Part shown: positions 31,830 through 42,394 of the stretch, piece by piece
Layout of the letters: every line of letters starts with the position of its first letter
Position numbering within the stretch: the stretch's first letter is position 1
Source of the DNA: Branchiibius sp. NY16-3462-2
GTDB lineage: Bacteria; Actinomycetota; Actinomycetes; Actinomycetales; Dermatophilaceae
Assembly (NCBI RefSeq): GCF_001594145.1
Contig: NZ_LVCF01000042.1
Span: forward strand, 164,516 to 228,515
Length of the DNA: 64,000 bases
Direction of reading: 5' to 3'
The notes under the pieces: generated by a model
Seen by the model: the letters and a program-made list of their open reading frames with translations, nothing else
What the model was told of the DNA's origin: nothing
The model's database searches: none
Position numbers and translations under genes: made by a program

Positions 31830-32659
31830 GGATCGTCAGTGCCCCTGGGCACGCCCGGCCGGTGACCCCGGTCGGGCTGCTCGCCCAACAGTTGGACGAC
31901 CTGGTCGTCGTTGCGCAGCACGAGTCACCCGACCTGGTGGACCGCCTCACCCGGGCGCGCGACCTGGCCGAGGGACTGGACGGGTACGTCGAGCGGTCGA
32001 CCACCGCTGCCACCCCCGAGCTGCGGGACCTGGCCGCCAGGACCGCGGCCCACGACTGGAACCAGCATCGGGATGACGGCGGCCATCCCGGTCTGGAGCA
32101 GGAGATGCTCTCCGGGCACGTGGAGGGGCAGTTCCTGCGGATGCTGACCGCGGCCACCCGGGCTCGTCGCGTCCTGGAGATCGGGATGTTCACCGGGTAC
32201 TCCGCACTGGCCATGGCTCAGGCGCTGCCATCCGGTGGTCTCCTGGTGGCGTGCGAGATCGACCCGGGGGCAAGCGAATTCGCCCGTACGGCGTTCGATC
32301 GCGCCGGTCTGGCCGATCGCCTCGACATCCGGATCGGCCCAGCTGAACACACTCTGGCCCACCTCGCGGACGACGGGGCAACGTTCGACCTGGTGTTCAT
32401 CGACGCTGACAAAGCGGGCTACCACGGCTACCTCGACGCGGTGCTCGACCTCGGCTTGCTCGCCGACGGGGGCCTGGTCGTGGTCGATAACACGCTGATG
32501 CAGGGGCTGCCGTGGACTGCTCCGGGCAGCACGCCGAACGCCGCTGCGATCGAGAAGTTCAACGAGTTCGTTGCGGCCGACGAGCGGGTCGAGCAGGTGC
32601 TGTTGCCGGTGCGTGACGGCATCACCCTGATCCGCCGCAGTCCCAGAAAGGACCGATGA
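31826..32659 (+). CDS. mysB: SAM-dependent O-methyltransferase (4-deoxygadusol forming)
   Basis: 277 residues from GTG 31826, overlapping the mysA stop (GTGA). Class I methyltransferase of the catechol-O-methyltransferase-like family: motif I LEIGMFTGYSALAMAQALP at 117-135, acidic SAM-ribose contact E144 in VACEIDPG, and VFIDADKAGYHGYLD around 190. The metal site residues (D in IDADK, DN in VVVDNTLMQG) are present. An ~85-residue N-terminal extension precedes the fold, as in known MysB proteins. It should methylate demethyl-4-deoxygadusol to 4-deoxygadusol. Translationally coupled on both sides. Confidence 0.9.
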   Translation: MRIVSAPGHARPVTPVGLLAQQLDDLVVVAQHESPDLVDRLTRARDLAEGLDGYVERSTTAATPELRDLAARTAAHDWNQHRDDGGHPGLEQEMLSGHVEGQFLRMLTAATRARRVLEIGMFTGYSALAMAQALPSGGLLVACEIDPGASEFARTAFDRAGLADRLDIRIGPAEHTLAHLADDGATFDLVFIDADKAGYHGYLDAVLDLGLLADGGLVVVDNTLMQGLPWTAPGSTPNAAAIEKFNEFVAADERVEQVLLPVRDGITLIRRSPRKDR

Positions 32660-33435
32660 TGCGTATTGCCATGCTGCGGCCGGTCGGGGTCGAGTTGACT
32701 GACCTTGATCTGCGCGACGTCGATGCGGCGACACTGGCCGGGTTGCCGGCTCTGCTCGCCGACCACGGGGTCGTGGTGTTCCGGGATCAGCCACTGGACG
32801 ACACGGGGTTCCTGCGGTTCCTGCGGTCCTTCGGTGAGCTGATGTTCACCGCGGGCGAGACCCCCGTGCCCGGCTTTCCCGATCTGAAAGTGATCAGCAA
32901 CGTGGGCCGGACTAGCCCGCCGCGCAGTGTGTTCCACGTCGACACCAGCTACGTGAGCCAGCCGCCGGCGTACACCGCGTTGCGCACGGTTGTGGTGCCG
33001 TCGCGGGGTGGCGAGACGTTGTTCACCAACCAGTACCGCGCCTACGAGACCCTGCCGCCCGAGGTCACGGCGGCGCTCGAGGGGCGGTCGATCACCCATC
33101 GCGTCACCGGCGTCACCGGGTTGGGTCCGGAGCAGGAGACCGAGGCCGAGCATCCGGTCTTCCGCGTGCACCCGGTATCCGGTCGCACCAGCCTGTATCT
33201 GTCGACACCCGCCCGGTGCGTCGCGATCAGCGGGATGGACCAGGAGGAGTCAGCGCGGACCGTGCAGTACCTCTTCGACCATTCGACAGCGCCGGCGAAC
33301 ATTCTGCGGCACGGGTGGCGGCCCGGCGATGTGGTCATGTGGGACAACGGTTGCGTCCTGCACAAGGCCGATCACTCCGGCGTCGACGGCGACCGGGTCA
33401 TGCACCGCGGCATGGTCGCACGGTACGCAGCATGA
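32656..33435 (+). CDS. TauD/TfdA-family Fe(II)/2-oxoglutarate dioxygenase in the mycosporine operon
   Basis: 259 residues. The iron triad is complete: H94 and D96 in FHVDTSY, and H236 in VLHKADH; R251 in MHRGMV is placed to bind 2-oxoglutarate. The N-terminal GVELTDLDL and FRDQPLDD segments are standard TauD/TfdA. It starts inside the mysB stop and ends inside the mysC start, so it is an integral operon member. In cyanobacteria, palythine-type tailoring uses MysH, a phytanoyl-CoA-dioxygenase relative; this enzyme belongs to a different dioxygenase family. A tailoring oxidation, demethylation or decarboxylation of a mycosporine is inferred. Confidence 0.87.
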   Translation: MMRIAMLRPVGVELTDLDLRDVDAATLAGLPALLADHGVVVFRDQPLDDTGFLRFLRSFGELMFTAGETPVPGFPDLKVISNVGRTSPPRSVFHVDTSYVSQPPAYTALRTVVVPSRGGETLFTNQYRAYETLPPEVTAALEGRSITHRVTGVTGLGPEQETEAEHPVFRVHPVSGRTSLYLSTPARCVAISGMDQEESARTVQYLFDHSTAPANILRHGWRPGDVVMWDNGCVLHKADHSGVDGDRVMHRGMVARYAA

Positions 33436-34754
33436 GCGCCGGCAGCGTGCGGGCACGGGCCAGGACTGCGGGCGCCCTGCTCCTGCTGCAGGCGATGGCG
33501 CCCGCGAACCTGGTGATGACCGCCATCGCTCTGACGAAAGGGCGGTCCATCCAGCCGCCGCGCATTGATCCGTCCGGTCCGCGGCGGACGGTCCTGCTCA
33601 GTGGCGGGAAGATGACCAAGGCCCTGCAACTGGCGCGCAGTTTCCACGCTGCCGGTCACCGGGTCGTTCTGGTCGAGCAGGAGAAGTACCGCTGGAGCGG
33701 GCACCGGTTCTCCCGTGCGGTCGATGCGTTCTACCCGGTGCCCACACCGCAGGATCCGGGCTACGCGCAGGCGTTGTTGCGGGTGGTCCGGGCCGAGGGC
33801 GTGGATGTCTACGTCCCCGTCTGCAGCCCGGCCGCCAGCGTCCCGGATGCGCAGGCAGAAGCGGTGCTGTCGCCCTACTGCGAGGTGCTGCACGGCGATC
33901 CCGACACGATCGAGATCCTCGACGACAAGGAGCAGTTCATCGCGCTGGCGGCCAAGCTCGGTCTGAACGTTCCGGACTCGGTGCGCATCACCGAACCCGC
34001 GCAGGTGGCGAGCTTCGACTTCAGGGCCGGCCGATCGCCGTACGTGCTCAAGAGCATCTCCTATGACCCGGTCCACCGGTTGGACCTGACGCCGCTACCA
34101 CGTGAATCACCCGCCGCCACAGCCGAGTTCGCAGCCAGCAAGCCCATTGCGCCGGACAATCCGTGGGTTCTGCAGCAGTACGTCGAGGGGCGTGAGTTCT
34201 GCACGCACGGCACGGTCCGCGAGGGCCGGCTGCAGGTCTTTGCCTGCTGCCCGTCCTCGCCCTTCCAGGTCAACTACCGGCACGTCGACAAGCCGGCGAT
34301 CGAGGAGTGGGTGCGTGGTTTCGTTGGGCCGCTGCGCCTGACCGGGCAGTACAGTTTCGACTTCATCGAGGATGAGCACGGCGAGGTCTATCCGATCGAG
34401 TGCAACCCCAGGACCCATTCGGCGATCACCATGTTCTACCAGCAGCCGGAACTCGCAGCCGCCTACTTGCAGGACCGCGATGACACGCTGCGGCCGTCAC
34501 CCACCGCGCGTCCGACCTACTGGCTCTACCACGAACTGTGGCGGATGATCACGGGTGAGGGCGGTCGCCGGGCACGCTGGCGGGTGATCCGGGACGGCAA
34601 GGACGCCATCCTGGACCCGGCGGATCCGTGGCCGTTCTTCATCGAGCATCACGTCCAGATTCCCCTCTTGCTGTGGCGAAACCTGTTGTCCGGCAAGGAT
34701 TTCATCCGGATCGACTTCAACATCGGCAAGTTGGTGGAAGCGGCCGGCGACTGA
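33432..34754 (+). CDS. mysC: ATP-grasp ligase, mycosporine-glycine synthase-like
   Basis: 440 residues from ATG 33432. The N-terminal hydrophobic helix region (GALLLLQAMAPANLVMTAIAL) is typical of MysC, followed by TVLLSGGKMTKALQLARSFHAAGH and the DDKEQFIALAAKLGLNVPDS ATP-grasp entry. Metal/ATP residues lie in YSFDFIEDEHGEVYPIECNPRTHSAI. The C-terminal extension ending LVEAAGD matches family length. MysC couples an amino acid, classically glycine, to 4-deoxygadusol to give mycosporine-glycine. The TGA overlaps the mysD ATG by one base. Confidence 0.9.
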   Translation: MSAGSVRARARTAGALLLLQAMAPANLVMTAIALTKGRSIQPPRIDPSGPRRTVLLSGGKMTKALQLARSFHAAGHRVVLVEQEKYRWSGHRFSRAVDAFYPVPTPQDPGYAQALLRVVRAEGVDVYVPVCSPAASVPDAQAEAVLSPYCEVLHGDPDTIEILDDKEQFIALAAKLGLNVPDSVRITEPAQVASFDFRAGRSPYVLKSISYDPVHRLDLTPLPRESPAATAEFAASKPIAPDNPWVLQQYVEGREFCTHGTVREGRLQVFACCPSSPFQVNYRHVDKPAIEEWVRGFVGPLRLTGQYSFDFIEDEHGEVYPIECNPRTHSAITMFYQQPELAAAYLQDRDDTLRPSPTARPTYWLYHELWRMITGEGGRRARWRVIRDGKDAILDPADPWPFFIEHHVQIPLLLWRNLLSGKDFIRIDFNIGKLVEAAGD

Positions 34755-35821
34755 TGCGGCGCATCCTGCACCTCACCGGCTCACCCACCGACCCCGGACT
34801 TGCCGAGCTGTCCCGGCTCTACGCAGCCGACTGCCTGGCGGCGACAGCTGACCCGCAGCGCTATGAGTTCCTGATCGCGGACGTCCGACCAGGTGGGCAG
34901 TGGTGTTTCCCGGACACTCTGACCGCCGCCGCGATCGTTGCGGCACCGACGATGACGGTGTCCGAGGCGATCGCCGTCATCACGGACTGGGCTCCCGACG
35001 TCGTCCTCCCGCAGATGTTCTGCCCGCAAGGCATGACCTCCTACCGCGCGCTGTTCGAGGTGCTCGGCGTACCCGTTGTTGGCAACCGTGCGGACACGAT
35101 GGCGCTGGGAGCCGACAAGGCAGCCTGCCGGGCGGTGGCGGCGGCAGAAGGGGTCGCCGTCCCCGATGGATATCTGATCCGGGCCGGGGGCCCGGCGTTC
35201 GAGCCGGCTCAGCTGCCCGTGGTCGTGAAGCCGGTCGCTGCCGACAACTCGTTCGGCGTGTCCTTGGTGCGGACCCTCGCTGAGTGGGACGTGGCCCTGA
35301 GCGCCGCCCGGGCGGAGGGTCCCGACGTCCTGGTCGAGCAGTTCGTGCCGCTCGGCCGGGAGGTGCGCTGCGCCGTCCTGGAGCGCGACGGCGAGTTGCT
35401 GGGCCTGCCGTTGGAGGAGTACGCGGTGGACCCGCAGACCGCTCCGATCCGCACGGCCGCCGACAAACTGCGGCGCGGTACGGGCGACCAGCTGGAACTG
35501 GTGGCGAAGGAAAAGTCCCGGGCGTGGATCGTCGACCCGGCTGACCCCCTCACGGCGCCGGTCCAGGAGGCGGCCCGGGCAGCGTTCCGCGCGTTGGGGT
35601 GCCGTCAGTATGGGCTGTTCGACTTCCGGATCGACCCAGCCGGGCGTCCGTGGTTTCTTGAGGCGGGACTCTATTGTTCGTTCGCCCGGCAGAGCGTGGT
35701 CGTGATGATGGCGGAGGCGGCCAGTATCCCGTTGTCTGTGTTGTTCGAGGAGTGTGTCAGCGCAGCCGCCACTGACCGGGGTCCGGCGGGGGCGGAGAGG
35801 GTTGCGCGTCAGCCGCGCTGA
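34754..35821 (+). CDS. mysD: D-Ala-D-Ala ligase-like mycosporine ligase
   Basis: 355 residues from ATG 34754. ATP-grasp ligase related to D-Ala-D-Ala ligase: LPVVVKPVAADNSFGVSLV is the ATP-binding loop, VLVEQFVPLGREVRCAVL follows, and the C-terminal FDFRIDPAGRPWFLEAGLYCSFARQS carries metal ligands and the EAGLYCSFA segment characteristic of MysD. It should add a second amino acid (often Ser or Thr) to mycosporine-glycine, giving shinorine or porphyra-334 type compounds. Amino acid preference cannot be read. Its last 65 bp overlap the 3' end of the convergent spermidine-synthase-like gene. Confidence 0.9.
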   Translation: MRRILHLTGSPTDPGLAELSRLYAADCLAATADPQRYEFLIADVRPGGQWCFPDTLTAAAIVAAPTMTVSEAIAVITDWAPDVVLPQMFCPQGMTSYRALFEVLGVPVVGNRADTMALGADKAACRAVAAAEGVAVPDGYLIRAGGPAFEPAQLPVVVKPVAADNSFGVSLVRTLAEWDVALSAARAEGPDVLVEQFVPLGREVRCAVLERDGELLGLPLEEYAVDPQTAPIRTAADKLRRGTGDQLELVAKEKSRAWIVDPADPLTAPVQEAARAAFRALGCRQYGLFDFRIDPAGRPWFLEAGLYCSFARQSVVVMMAEAASIPLSVLFEECVSAAATDRGPAGAERVARQPR

Positions 35822-36548
35822 AAGGACGCGCGCTGGCCGCCAGTTTGGCGACCTGTTTCGGGCCGAGGGCACCGGTGGGTACGGGAGCTGACGCCGAGCG
35901 CCGTTGCAGCTCAGAGACGTTGACGGAATCGTTGCTCGCGACCAGCACGACGTTGCCGTAGCGGCGCCGTTTCAGGGTGTCCTTGGTGCTGAGAAGCACC
36001 AGCTGGTCGAAGGCGGTTGCTGCCCCTGCGAGGACCCGGCTGAGGTACCGCCAGTCCGGTTCGTCGGCTAGGTTCATCGTCAGCAGCGGGGCCTTGTCGG
36101 CGGCAGTCGCGAAGAAGTCGGCGGTCGTCAGACCGGGCGGCACCCTCCCCTCGGCGAATGCGTCGACCACGATCAGGTCGGCGCTCTCCGGTTTAAGTTG
36201 CGCGATCCCGACCTCACCTGTCAGCGGGCGAATTCTGATCCGATGGCCCCGGGGGAGCGGCACCTGCACCCGCACCTGCTCGGTGAGCGCGGCATCGGGT
36301 TCCAGCACGATCTGCGGCGAGCCGGGCCGCGTGTGCTGGATGTAGCGCGGCAGGGTCAGCCCGGCGCCACCGGCATGGGTGACCCGCAGCGGACCGCCGG
36401 GCTGGGTGTCGACGATGATCCCGAACTGTTGCTGGTACTCAAAGGCGAGGAATCCCGGATCGTTCGGATCGACGTACGACTGGGGGTGCCCGTCCAGCAG
36501 CACGGTCACCCCGCCACGCTCATCGGTCACGAACTGCGCCACCGGCAT
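35757..36548 (-). CDS. Spermidine-synthase-like SAM-binding protein
   Basis: 263 residues. The order QSYVDPNDPGFLAFEYQQQFGIIVDT, then LRVTHAGGAGLTLPRYI, then ADLIVVDAFAEGRVPPGLTTADFF follows the spermidine/spermine synthase fold. SAM motif I is altered (HAGGAGLTLPR rather than GGGDG), and the catalytic Asp region is DAF.EG. Actinobacteria carry such proteins widely and few are true aminopropyltransferases. The C-terminus is Pro-rich. It overlaps mysD by 65 bp at the 3' end and starts only 12 bp from the divergent sterol-carrier-like gene. Confidence 0.78.
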   Translation of the reverse strand: MPVAQFVTDERGGVTVLLDGHPQSYVDPNDPGFLAFEYQQQFGIIVDTQPGGPLRVTHAGGAGLTLPRYIQHTRPGSPQIVLEPDAALTEQVRVQVPLPRGHRIRIRPLTGEVGIAQLKPESADLIVVDAFAEGRVPPGLTTADFFATAADKAPLLTMNLADEPDWRYLSRVLAGAATAFDQLVLLSTKDTLKRRRYGNVVLVASNDSVNVSELQRRSASAPVPTGALGPKQVAKLAASARPFSAADAQPSPPPPDPGQWRLR

Positions 36549-36560
36549 AGATTAGGGCTC

Positions 36561-36932
36561 GTGAGTCCCGCGCGCCGAAAGATCGACCCGATGCAGGGGC
36601 GTACGGCGCTCGCGGGCTGGGTGGGCGGCGACCGGGAGCGATCCACGGTGGCCACCGCGGTGCGCTACTCACTGGAGGAGCTCGGGCTGGTCGCGCCCGG
36701 CCGCTCGGTCGAGGTCCGGGTGCCGCCGTACGGCGCGGTGCAGGTGATTGCCGGACAGGTGCACCGCCGCGGGACCCCGCCCAACGTCGTCGAGATGTCG
36801 GCCGACACCTGGCTGGCACTGGTCGTCGGTGAGCTCGGCTGGGATGAGGCCCTGTCCTCCGGATCGGTCAGCGCGTCCGGCGGCCGCTCCGATCTGACCC
36901 CCTACCTGCCACTGATGAGGAGTCCCCGATGA
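36561..36932 (+). CDS. Sterol-carrier-family protein
   Basis: 123 residues from GTG 36561. RTALAGWVGGDRERSTVATAVRYSLEELG, then GRSVEVRVPPYGAVQVIAG, then TPPNVVEMSADTWLALVVGELGWDEALSSGSVSASG is the actinobacterial form of the SCP2-like fold. It is thought to bind lipophilic ligands; function not established. In many actinobacteria this gene sits beside purF; here purF is 10 kb away. The stop overlaps the LLM oxidoreductase start by 4 bp. A promoter must lie inside or across the 12-bp gap to the divergent neighbour. Confidence 0.85.
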   Translation: MSPARRKIDPMQGRTALAGWVGGDRERSTVATAVRYSLEELGLVAPGRSVEVRVPPYGAVQVIAGQVHRRGTPPNVVEMSADTWLALVVGELGWDEALSSGSVSASGGRSDLTPYLPLMRSPR

Positions 36933-37768
36933 GAGTCGGCATCACGATCCTGACCGACGAACCATGGTCAGTGACCCGGTCTCGCTGGCAGCGCGCCGAG
37001 GAACTGGGGTTTGATCACGCGTGGACCTACGACCATCTGGTGTGGGAGGGGCTGCCCGAATCCGATTGGTACGGAGCGATGCCCGTGCTCTCGGCGGCTG
37101 CGGCGGTGACCTCGCGCATCGGCCTCGGCCTGCATGTGACCTCACCCAACTTCCGGCATCCGGCTGCTTTCATCCGGGAGATCCTGGCGGTCGACGACAT
37201 CAGTGACGGCCGGTTCCTCATCGGTGCTGGTGTCGGCGGCAACCTCGATGCGCGCACGCTCGGCTTGGACCTGCCACTGAAGGAACGGGTTGCGCGATTC
37301 CAGGAGTTCGCCCGGTTGCTGCGGCGCGTGCTGGACGAGGACCACGTGTCGTTCGACGGGACCCACTTCACCGCGGTGGACGCGCGCACCCGGCCGGGTG
37401 CGTCACGGGTGCCGTTGCTCATCGCGGCCAACGCGCCGCGCAACCTCCGCCTTGCTGCGGAGATCGGCGACGGCTGGGTGACGTACGGCAAGAAGTCCGA
37501 TGCGGACGAGGACTGGTGGCGCAGCGTCGCCGAATTGTCCTCGCAGTTGGACGATCTCGACGTCGCGCCGGACTTCCAGCGCCACCTGAGCGTCGACATC
37601 CAGCGGTACGCGCTGACCAGTGCCGACTACTTCGAGGACGTCCTGGGTCGGGCGGGCGAGCTGGGGTTCACCGACGTGGTGACGCACTGGCCGCGCCGCG
37701 AAGGTCCCTACGCCGGTTCCGAGGATGTGCTCGAAACCGTTGCAGCGCAGGTACTCTCGCGGCGCTGA
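36929..37768 (+). CDS. LLM-class flavin/F420-dependent oxidoreductase
   Basis: 279 residues with the luciferase-like TIM barrel. MRVGITILTDEPWSVTRSRWQRAEELGFDHAWTYDHLVW is the first beta-alpha unit with the cofactor-contacting residues; FLIGAGVGGNLDARTLGLDLP and LLIAANAPRNLRLAAEIGDGWVTYG are the conserved mid and C-terminal motifs. It could use F420 or FMN; substrate unknown. Overlap with the sterol-carrier-like gene suggests a two-gene operon. It ends 9 bp from the convergent ppc stop. Confidence 0.87.
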   Translation: MRVGITILTDEPWSVTRSRWQRAEELGFDHAWTYDHLVWEGLPESDWYGAMPVLSAAAAVTSRIGLGLHVTSPNFRHPAAFIREILAVDDISDGRFLIGAGVGGNLDARTLGLDLPLKERVARFQEFARLLRRVLDEDHVSFDGTHFTAVDARTRPGASRVPLLIAANAPRNLRLAAEIGDGWVTYGKKSDADEDWWRSVAELSSQLDDLDVAPDFQRHLSVDIQRYALTSADYFEDVLGRAGELGFTDVVTHWPRREGPYAGSEDVLETVAAQVLSRR

Positions 37769-37777
37769 CCATCTGCG

Positions 37778-40597
<2,820 letters not shown>

Positions 40598-40701
40598 CGG
40601 ACCTCCTGCTGGACGTGGGAATCGCAGGCTCCATTGCCTGCCGACACCCTACTTGCCTCCTTCACACCGGGGTGTCTCTCGTCTCAGACGGTGACCTTTC
40701 C

Positions 40702-42273
40702 TCAGGAGGTGAGGGCGGCGCTCTCGTTCGACAACCGATCCAGGGCGCTCACGGCGTAGGTCGCACCGGCCACAGGAGCCGGATCGGTCCAACAGGTCAC
40801 CCAGCCCGCGGAGCGGACCGTGGCCACGAGATTGCGGGCGTCGGCCAGATCGGCAGAGGTGACGGGTCGGCCGGCAACGCGATACACGGCGTACGTCGAG
40901 GTGTCACCTGAGCCGGCCAACCACGTCAGGCGCCCGCCCTCGGCGCGCAGGTTGCGGATCGGGCGCGGCGCACGGCGGGTCAGCCACGGGGTCGCCGGGG
41001 TGAGCGCGGGCTTGCTGTACCAGGTCTGGTTGAGCAGGGTGGTCGCGCCGAGGGCATCGGCGCGCACGCTCTTCGCGGAGAAGTAGATGTTGCCCTCAAC
41101 CTGCGGGTACTGGGTGTTGAACTGCAGGTGGGAGCTGAGCTCACCAGGGTCGTTCCAGTGCGGATCGGCGTTCGCACCGACCTTGTAGGTGGCCTGCCCG
41201 ATGTAGAGGTGCGTGCGGCTGTGGCTGGTCACCTCGGCCCACCAGTCGGTGACCTTGGCGTAGTCGGCAGCGGTGAACCCGATGGACCAATACACCTGCG
41301 GCACAATGTAATCCAGGAGTTGGTCCAGGACCCACTGGCGCGTGTCGGCGTAGAGGTCGTCGTAGGTCTGCGCGCCGGCGGTCGTGTCCGAGCCGCGCGG
41401 GTCGGTCGCCTTGTTGCGCCAGATGGCGAAGGGGGAGACGCCGAACTGCACCCAGGGCTTGGCCCGCTTGATCGCCTTGTTCAGGCCGTAGACGAGGTCG
41501 TTGATGTTGGAGCGGCGCCAGTCGGCCAGGGACTTTCCGCCGCCGTACTGCGCGAACTGCGCCTCGTCGTCGAAGGTCTTGCCCGCCACCGGGTAGGGGT
41601 AGAAGTAGTCGTCGAAGTGGACCGCGTCGATGTCGTAGCGCCGGACGGCGTCCATGATCGCGTCGATGCAGAACTGGCGGACCTGCGGGATGCCCGGGTT
41701 GTAGTAGAGCTTGCCGCCGTAGGGGATGGTCCATTCCGGATGCTGGCGGGCCGGGTGGCTCGGTATCAGCGTGCTGGGGTCCTCGGTCATGGCGACCCGG
41801 AACGGGTTGAACCAGGCGTGCAGTTCCAGGTTGCGGGCGTGCGCCTCGGTCACCGCGAAAGCCAGTGGGTCCCAGCCCGGGTTCTGGCCCTGCGTGCCAG
41901 TGAGCCACGCCGACCACGGCTCGAAGCGGGACGGCCAGAACGCGTCCGCGGTCGGTCGCACCTGCAGGATCACCGCATTGTGCCGTTGCTGTTGCGCGAG
42001 GTCGAGCCAGGCACGCAGTTCACTCTGCTGCTGCTCTCTGGTCAGCCCCGGCTTGGACGGCCAGTCGATGTTGGCGACCGTCGCGACCCATAAGGCGCGG
42101 AAGTCGCGCTTGGGGGTGTGCGGATCGGTGCTGACAGTGCCGGGTTTCGGCTGCGGGATCAGCCGCTGGCCGCGTGGTCGGTGCGTGGCCTCGGCCGGGC
42201 TGAGACCTGCGGTGGCGACGGTGGCTGCAGCGGCGGCGGCGGTCGTGAGGGCGGTGCGACGGGTGAGGTCCAT
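40702..42273 (-). CDS. Secreted glycoside-hydrolase-like (GHL10/DUF187) protein
   Basis: 523 residues from ATG 42273, which has GGAGG four bases upstream. The N-terminus MDLTRRTALTTAAAAAATVATAG with AEA is a Tat signal peptide. The body is a TIM barrel of the GHL10 family: RDFRALWVATVANIDWPSKPGL, HNAVILQVRPTADAFWPS, LHAWFNPFRV and DAVHFDDYFYPYPVAGKTF, the last carrying the acidic pair. The last ~90 residues resemble a fibronectin-III-like domain. Predicted to act on extracellular or cell-wall glycans. Confidence 0.87.
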   Translation of the reverse strand: MDLTRRTALTTAAAAAATVATAGLSPAEATHRPRGQRLIPQPKPGTVSTDPHTPKRDFRALWVATVANIDWPSKPGLTREQQQSELRAWLDLAQQQRHNAVILQVRPTADAFWPSRFEPWSAWLTGTQGQNPGWDPLAFAVTEAHARNLELHAWFNPFRVAMTEDPSTLIPSHPARQHPEWTIPYGGKLYYNPGIPQVRQFCIDAIMDAVRRYDIDAVHFDDYFYPYPVAGKTFDDEAQFAQYGGGKSLADWRRSNINDLVYGLNKAIKRAKPWVQFGVSPFAIWRNKATDPRGSDTTAGAQTYDDLYADTRQWVLDQLLDYIVPQVYWSIGFTAADYAKVTDWWAEVTSHSRTHLYIGQATYKVGANADPHWNDPGELSSHLQFNTQYPQVEGNIYFSAKSVRADALGATTLLNQTWYSKPALTPATPWLTRRAPRPIRNLRAEGGRLTWLAGSGDTSTYAVYRVAGRPVTSADLADARNLVATVRSAGWVTCWTDPAPVAGATYAVSALDRLSNESAALTS

Positions 42274-42394
42274 GGTTCCTCCGGTGTGAGTGGTCGTTCT
42301 CACACCGAAGCAAGTTATTGCCGGCCCATGGGGTTATCGGGGCAATAATTTTGCTGCGCAGTGATTAGTGGGGAAACAATTTTCTTCAACCATT

